A DNA stretch of 64,000 bases, from contig NZ_SHKS01000001.1 of NCBI RefSeq assembly GCF_004217285.1, positions 751,195-815,194 on the forward strand, read 5' to 3'. Position numbers and translations under genes: made by a program. Source of the stretch: Streptomyces sp. BK239. GTDB lineage: Bacteria > Actinomycetota > Actinomycetes > Streptomycetales > Streptomycetaceae. How positions within the stretch are numbered: position 1 is the first letter of the stretch; every line of letters starts with the position of its first letter. Below are positions 59,725 to 64,000 of the stretch, piece after piece. A model generated the notes under the pieces. It was not told where the DNA came from, did not search any database, and was given only the letters and a program-made list of their open reading frames with translations.

Positions 59725-59762
59725 GGCGGGGGCCCGGCCGCAAGGCCTGCCGGGCCCCCGCC
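59725..59762. terminator. Strong bidirectional hairpin
   Basis: GGCGGGGGCCCGGC (59725-59738) and GCCGGGCCCCCGCC (59749-59762) form a perfect 14-base stem between the convergent small protein and MFS genes. A terminator for both directions. Confidence 0.8.
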
Positions 59763-59766
59763 CCGG

Positions 59767-61116
59767 TCAGCTCCCCACCGCGGGCGCCGAGCCCTCCCGG
59801 CTCCCGCGCCGCTGCTCGCGCAGCCGGACCGCGTGCTCGTTCGTCCGGGCGTCGTAGCGCATCAGGCCCGGCAGACACAGGGCCAGCAGGCCCACCGTGC
59901 CCACGCAGAGCAGCCCGCCCGACCACACGGACGCCCGCACTCCGAGCAGGCCGGCGAACCCGCCCGCGCGGACCTGCCCGAGCTGCGGACCCACCGAGTA
60001 CGACAGCAGCTCGATCCCGGCGAGCCGGCCGCGCAGCCCGTCCGGGATCGTCTGGTTCCACATGGCGGCCCGGAAGACGCCGCTCACCATGTCGCAGGCC
60101 CCCGCGACGACCAGGCACAGCAGCACCAGCCACACGTTCCGGGTGAGCCCGGCCCCGGCTATCGCCACGCCCCACAACGCGGCCGAGAGCGCGACCATCC
60201 GGCCGTGCCGGTGGATCCGCGAGGTCCAGCCGCTGGTCAGGCTCACCAGCAGCGCACCCGCCGGCACACTCGCGTACATCAGCCCGAGCGCCCACTCGGC
60301 GTCCAGCTCGTCCGCGAGGAACGGCAGCAGCGCGAGCGGCATCGCCAGGAACATCGCCGCCAGGTCGACGGCGTACGTGCCGAGCAGCTCCTTGCGGCTC
60401 CAGGCGTACCGCGCGCCCTCGGCGATCGCCCGCAGCGAGGGCCTGGCCGCCTCGTGGGCGGCGGGGGAGGCGGCGATCCCCACCGTCAGGGCCACCGAGA
60501 CGGCGAACGTCGCGAAGTCCGCCGCGTACGCCCAGCCGAGCCCCGCGTAGGCCACGACCACGCCCGCCACGGCCGGTCCGGCCACCCCGCCGACCGTCCA
60601 GCGCAGCGCGTTCAGCGAGGCCGCCGCGGGCAGGTGCTCGTGCGCCACGATCCTCGGCCACAGCGAGTCCAGCGCCGGCCGCTGCACCGACACCAGCGCC
60701 GAGGACAGCGCCGCCACGACGTACAGCGGCCACACGGCGGGCGTCGGCAGCAGCACGTTCAGCAGCAGCACCGCCGACAGCAGGCCCTGACCGGCCTCCG
60801 TCCACAGGATCAGCTTCCGCTTGTCCCAGGCGTCCGCGAGCGCACCGCCGTACAGCCCGAACACCACCAGCGGCACCAGCTCCACGGCCCCGATCGCGCC
60901 GACCGCCGCGGCGGACCCCGTCAGCTCCTTCAGCTGCACGGGCAGCGCGACGAAGGTGAGGAAGCTGCCGAAGTTCGACACCAGCCCGGCCGCCCACAGC
61001 CGCCGGAAGTCACGCGAGGCCCGCCACGGGGCGAGATCCGGAAGCAGCGCCCGCAGACCGGAGGGCGGGGCGCCGGTGGCGGGGGGAGGGGCCGTGGTGG
61101 GGGAATCGTCGGTCAC
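59767..61116 (-). CDS. MFS_3-type exporter (EntS-like)
   Basis: Major facilitator protein of 449 residues with 12 helices. It has the MFS_3/TMS-type pattern (RDFRRLWAAGLVSNFGSFLTFVALPVQ, YGGALADAWDKRKLILWTEAGQG, SVQRPALDSLWPRIVAHEHLPAAASLNALRW as landmarks) known from enterobactin exporter EntS and macrolide exporters. The C-terminal tail is hydrophilic. The substrate is unknown; a siderophore is possible but no siderophore genes are nearby. It converges on the small SPOR-like gene. Confidence 0.88.
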   Translation of the reverse strand: MTDDSPTTAPPPATGAPPSGLRALLPDLAPWRASRDFRRLWAAGLVSNFGSFLTFVALPVQLKELTGSAAAVGAIGAVELVPLVVFGLYGGALADAWDKRKLILWTEAGQGLLSAVLLLNVLLPTPAVWPLYVVAALSSALVSVQRPALDSLWPRIVAHEHLPAAASLNALRWTVGGVAGPAVAGVVVAYAGLGWAYAADFATFAVSVALTVGIAASPAAHEAARPSLRAIAEGARYAWSRKELLGTYAVDLAAMFLAMPLALLPFLADELDAEWALGLMYASVPAGALLVSLTSGWTSRIHRHGRMVALSAALWGVAIAGAGLTRNVWLVLLCLVVAGACDMVSGVFRAAMWNQTIPDGLRGRLAGIELLSYSVGPQLGQVRAGGFAGLLGVRASVWSGGLLCVGTVGLLALCLPGLMRYDARTNEHAVRLREQRRGSREGSAPAVGS

Positions 61117-61165
61117 GAGGGGCCATGGTCGGCACGGGACCGTTCCGGGGCAACCGCTTTTCCGC

Positions 61166-61762
61166 TCACCACAGGGGCGGCGGCGGGGCCGTCAGGTGTT
61201 CCGCCAGCTGGGACAGGCGGTCGCGGAAGCGGCGGCGGGGGCGTTCCGGCGGCGAGGACTCGCCGGCCGCCGCGCTCACCAGGTGCTGCACGGTGTCCAG
61301 GTCCAGCTCCGAGCCGTCCGGCACCGTCAGCGCCTCGTGCGCCAGCGCCGTCAGTTCCCGCCCGCCCGGACCGAGGGCGAGGACCGTCACCCCGGCCCGG
61401 CGGGCGTCGGACACCCGCTCCAGCAGCGGCGCGTCCCCCTCCGGCGCCGCCACCAGCAGCGTCTCGCCCCGCCGCGCCGCCTCGATCCGGCCGAGGCCCA
61501 CCGCCAGATGCGCGGGATCCGAGGGACGCGCGCGGTGGCGCACCAGCGTGGGCGCCAGCTCCGGCGTCCCCGACCACGCCGCCTCGTCCACCAGATGCGC
61601 GGCCAGATGCCACGGCTCGTGCTCCGCGGTGCCCACGAGCAGCAGCCCGCCCCCGTGCGCGAGCACCGACCCCCGCAGCACCGCGCCGAACCTGCGGGTG
61701 GCCCCCAGCCACTCCGTCCCGGCGAGCACCTCACGCAGCAGCGCGACCCGTACGGCGTCCAT
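61166..61762 (-). CDS. Conserved hypothetical protein, DUF-type
   Basis: Protein of 198 residues, mostly alpha/beta with repeated hydrophobic strands (GGGLLLVGTAEHEPWHLAAHL; ETLLVAAPEGDAPLLE; AGVTVLALG) resembling a periplasmic sugar-isomerase or Rossmann-type fold. A Pro/Arg-rich C-terminus follows. No catalytic motif is clear. It is conserved in my memory of Streptomyces genomes without a function. It is 49 bases upstream of the MFS gene start on the same strand, so cotranscription is possible. Confidence 0.65.
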   Translation of the reverse strand: MDAVRVALLREVLAGTEWLGATRRFGAVLRGSVLAHGGGLLLVGTAEHEPWHLAAHLVDEAAWSGTPELAPTLVRHRARPSDPAHLAVGLGRIEAARRGETLLVAAPEGDAPLLERVSDARRAGVTVLALGPGGRELTALAHEALTVPDGSELDLDTVQHLVSAAAGESSPPERPRRRFRDRLSQLAEHLTAPPPPLW

Positions 61763-61888
61763 GCGCCGGCATCCTGCCGCACCCGGCCCGGCCCGGCGCG
61801 GGATTCGCCCGGGATTCCCCCGACCCGGGGAACCCGCCCGCCGCCACCCCGCCCCACGGGGCCGCTCAGGCGCACGTAAAGTCGGCCC

Positions 61889-62605
61889 ATGACCTCTAGC
61901 GACAGCGCACAGAACGCCCCCGCGAAGGCCCCCGCCAAGGACCCGTGGGACCTGCCCGACGTCTCCGGGCTCGTGGTCGGCGTGCTCGGCGGGACCGGAC
62001 CGCAGGGCAAGGGCCTCGCCTACCGGCTCGCCAAGGCCGGCCAGAAGGTGATCATCGGCTCACGTGCCGCGGACCGCGCGCAGGCCGCAGCGGAGGAGCT
62101 CGGCCACGGCGTCGAGGGCGCCGACAACGCCGAGACCGCCCGCCGCAGCGACATCGTGATCGTCGCCGTTCCGTGGGACGGCCACGGCAAGACCCTGGAT
62201 GCCCTGCGCGGGGAACTCGCGGGCAAGCTCGTCGTGGACTGCGTCAACCCGCTCGGCTTCGACAAGAAGGGCGCCTACGCGCTGAAGCCCGAGGAGGGCA
62301 GCGCCGCCGAGCAGGCCGCAGCCCTGCTGCCCGACTCCCGCGTCGCCGCCGCCTTCCACCACCTGTCGGCCGTCCTCCTCCAGGACCCCGCGATCGACGA
62401 GATCGACACCGACGTGATGGTGCTGGGCGAGGAGCGCGCCGACGTGGAGATCGTGCAGGCGCTGGCCGGCCGTATCCCCGGCATGCGCGGCGTGTTCGCC
62501 GGCCGGCTGCGCAACGCCCACCAGGTGGAGGCGCTCGTCGCCAACCTGATCTCCGTCAACCGCCGCTACAAGGCGCACGCCGGGCTCCGGGTCACCGACG
62601 TGTGA
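61889..62605 (+). CDS. NADPH-dependent F420 reductase (Fno/NpdG-like)
   Basis: Protein of 238 residues with a disordered Ala/Lys N-terminus and the F420-dependent NADP reductase fold: VGVLGGTGPQGKGLAYRLA (30-48), the NADP-phosphate-binding IIGSR, IVAVPWDG and LVVDCVNPLGFDKKG. It transfers hydride between NADPH and coenzyme F420, supplying F420H2 used in antibiotic biosynthesis. The ATG at 61889 lies in a short region with no strong Shine-Dalgarno. Confidence 0.92.
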   Translation: MTSSDSAQNAPAKAPAKDPWDLPDVSGLVVGVLGGTGPQGKGLAYRLAKAGQKVIIGSRAADRAQAAAEELGHGVEGADNAETARRSDIVIVAVPWDGHGKTLDALRGELAGKLVVDCVNPLGFDKKGAYALKPEEGSAAEQAAALLPDSRVAAAFHHLSAVLLQDPAIDEIDTDVMVLGEERADVEIVQALAGRIPGMRGVFAGRLRNAHQVEALVANLISVNRRYKAHAGLRVTDV

Positions 62606-62691
62606 GACGCGAGAGCGATGGGGGACACTGGTCGGCGTAGGACCGGTGTCCCCTCGGTACCCCTGGCAGCCCTGGTAGGAGAACAGCCCCC

Positions 62692-62871
62692 ATGCCCCGC
62701 CTCGCTCTCTACTCCCTCGCCGTCTGCGTCCTCGCCGTCGCCGCGGCCGTGGTCTCCTTCGTCCAGGGCAGCTGGCTGGGCGTCGTATGGGTGCTGCTCG
62801 CCGGCCTCACGTCCAACATGACCTGGTACTACGCCCGGCGCGAGCGGATCCGCCGGTCCGTCAGGGGCTGA
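62692..62871 (+). CDS. Small two-helix membrane protein (59 aa)
   Basis: A 59-residue protein with two hydrophobic helices (LYSLAVCVLAVAAAVVSFV and LGVVWVLLAGLTSNMTWYY) and a basic tail (RRERIRRSVRG), so both ends are probably cytosolic. AGGAG is 10 bases upstream of the ATG. Its end overlaps the converging M50 protease gene by 11 bases. Conserved hypothetical in Streptomyces. Confidence 0.75.
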   Translation: MPRLALYSLAVCVLAVAAAVVSFVQGSWLGVVWVLLAGLTSNMTWYYARRERIRRSVRG

Positions 62872-63661
62872 CCGAGCAGATGTCCGGCGTGCCCTCCCAG
62901 AAGCGGTAGAGGGTCTGACCGCAGTACGTCTCGACGTCCCCGATGCCGAGGCCGCGCAGCGCCGCGTCGACCACGTCGAAGAACGCGGAGTTCACCGCCG
63001 GCAGCCACAGCAGCGCGAACACGAACAGCAGCCCGAACGGCGCGAACGGCTCCACCTGGCGTTTCACCCCGTACGGCAGCCAGGGCTCCAGGACGCCGTA
63101 GCCGTCGAGGCCCGGCACCGGCAGGAAGTTCAGGAGCGCCGCGGTGACCTGGAGCAGGGCCAGGAACGCGAGCGCGTAGCGGAAGTCCGCCGGCACGCCG
63201 TCCAGCGAGTCCAGCCAGAACGGCGCGGTGCACACGGCGGCGAACAGCACGTTCGTCAGCGGCCCCGCCGCCGAGATCAGACTGTGCCGCCACCGCCCCC
63301 TGATCCGGCCCCGCTCGATGAACACGGCACCGCCGGGCAACCCGATCCCGCCCATGATCACGAACAGCACGGGCAGCACGATGCTGAGCAGGGCGTGGGT
63401 GTACTTCAGGGGATTGAGCGTCAGATACCCCTTGGCGCCGACGCTGATGTCCCCCGAGTGCAGGGCGGTACGGGCGTGCGCGTACTCGTGCAGGCACAGG
63501 GAGACGATCCAGGCGGCCGTCACGAACAGGAACACGGCCACCCCGGGCTGCGCGGCGAACCCGGTCCAGGTGGCCCACCCCGTGACCGCGGTGACGGCCG
63601 CGATCCCGACGAAGACGGGACTGATCCGCCGGTCACTGCGACGACTGAGGGCGGTGGTCAT
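62861..63661 (-). CDS. Site-2-protease-family (M50) membrane metalloprotease
   Basis: Membrane protein of 266 residues with five or six helices. The zinc motif HEYAH (58-62) lies in helix 2, and the third ligand Asp is in NFLPVPGLDG (about 169-178). It belongs to the compact S2P branch without a PDZ domain. It should cleave a membrane-embedded substrate such as an anti-sigma factor, which is not in the window. It overlaps the small membrane protein gene at the 3' end. Confidence 0.9.
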   Translation of the reverse strand: MTTALSRRSDRRISPVFVGIAAVTAVTGWATWTGFAAQPGVAVFLFVTAAWIVSLCLHEYAHARTALHSGDISVGAKGYLTLNPLKYTHALLSIVLPVLFVIMGGIGLPGGAVFIERGRIRGRWRHSLISAAGPLTNVLFAAVCTAPFWLDSLDGVPADFRYALAFLALLQVTAALLNFLPVPGLDGYGVLEPWLPYGVKRQVEPFAPFGLLFVFALLWLPAVNSAFFDVVDAALRGLGIGDVETYCGQTLYRFWEGTPDICSVSP

Positions 63662-63867
63662 GAGGGCAGGACTCCTGAGGTCGGAACATCGGGTGTGCGG
63701 GTCGACGGTACCGGTGGTGTGAGGGGAACGCCCCGCGGCGACCCGGGGTTCCTCGGGGCGCGCGAGCCGGGAGCCGCAACATCCGGAGCGGATCAGTCCG
63801 TAACGGCGGGGCCCGGGGCGGGAAACCCGGGGGCGTCAGGGGTGTGTCGCCGGAGAGAATGAACCCC
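63662..63867. other. Gap before the SARP gene
   Basis: About 206 bases divide the divergent M50 protease and SARP genes. No clear SARP heptamer repeats, palindrome or promoter was found by eye. Confidence 0.4.
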
Positions 63868-64000
63868 GTGCGCTACCGCATCCTCGGAACCACTCAGGCC
63901 ATCCGTCCCGACGGCACTCCCGTCGCCGTCGGCGGTGCGCGGCTGCGCGCGCTGCTCACCGTCCTCGCGTTGCGCGCCGGGCGGACCGTGCCCGCCGGGC
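63868..64000 (+). CDS. SARP-family (AfsR/DnrI-like) regulator, cut by the right edge
   Basis: Only the first 44 codons are present: RYRILGTTQAIRPDGTPV, then GGARLRALLTVLALRAGRTVPAG. This is the winged-helix (trans_reg_C) start of a Streptomyces antibiotic regulatory protein, which normally carries a BTAD domain next and often an NB-ARC ATPase and TPRs. GGAGAG at 63852-63857 suits the GTG at 63868 with a 10-base spacing; the ATG at 63859 is too close. The target cluster would lie outside the window. Confidence 0.85.
   Translation, partial: MRYRILGTTQAIRPDGTPVAVGGARLRALLTVLALRAGRTVPAG

Overview
The window is high-GC actinobacterial chromosome, almost certainly Streptomyces. Third codon positions are near-saturated with G/C. 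The RNase P RNA is of the Streptomyces class A type, and several gene families are typical of that genus: a WhiJ-type trio of XRE regulator, DUF397 protein and anti-sigma-like ATPase, a SARP regulator, DesK/DesR-type two-component proteins and the EfeUOB iron system. I see no tRNA, CRISPR array, transposase or integrase.

Layout. 1-2044: LuxR-type response regulator (clipped at the left edge) and its DesK-type sensor kinase. 2045-5385: a likely three-gene catabolic operon (MaoC hydratase, zinc alcohol dehydrogenase, SDR) behind a promoter carrying two palindromes, one matching the KstR consensus. 5472-13327: conserved housekeeping genes (small basic protein, beta-propeller-like protein, Nif3, zinc-ribbon coiled coil, RNase HI/phosphatase fusion, YaaA, membrane protein, MerR regulator, Uma2 protein). 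13351-13760: rnpB and its terminator.

13894 to about 44070 is an accessory island of roughly 30 kb starting directly after rnpB. It looks like a composite anti-phage defence locus. It has: an EVE-like/CBS/HEPN protein; a Ser/Thr kinase, a SNF2 helicase and an 1827-residue adenine methylase reading rightward; a 2.7 kb insert with a WhiJ-type trio and a Fic toxin/antitoxin pair; a 2340-residue DEAD/H helicase with DUF1998 and a C-terminal nuclease-like domain, overlapping a UvrD helicase; then a leftward operon of a helical-repeat protein, a small Cys-rich basic protein and an Hsp70 fused to a Zc3h12a-like (NYN) ribonuclease domain. An EcsC-like protein and a YefM antitoxin with a broken YoeB toxin close it. 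SNF2 helicase plus adenine methylase plus DEAD/H-DUF1998 recalls class 1 DISARM (DrmD, DrmMI, DrmA, DrmB), but no separate DrmB and no PLD nuclease DrmC are present. I infer a DISARM-like, probably undescribed variant: methylase marking self DNA, helicases and fused nuclease attacking foreign DNA, and HEPN, NYN and Fic proteins as possible abortive effectors. None of this is proven by sequence alone.

44154-64000 returns to ordinary chromosome: MazG-like, DoxX, NTF2-like, Rsm22-like methyltransferase, serine hydrolase plus Bcr/CflA transporter, oxidoreductase plus TetR, a primase-polymerase-like protein, a secreted lipoprotein with efeU-efeB-efeO behind an iron box, PhzF-like protein, a small secreted peptide, heme oxygenase behind a second iron box, methionine aminopeptidase, an MFS exporter, F420-dependent NADP reductase, an M50 protease, and the start of a SARP regulator cut by the right edge.
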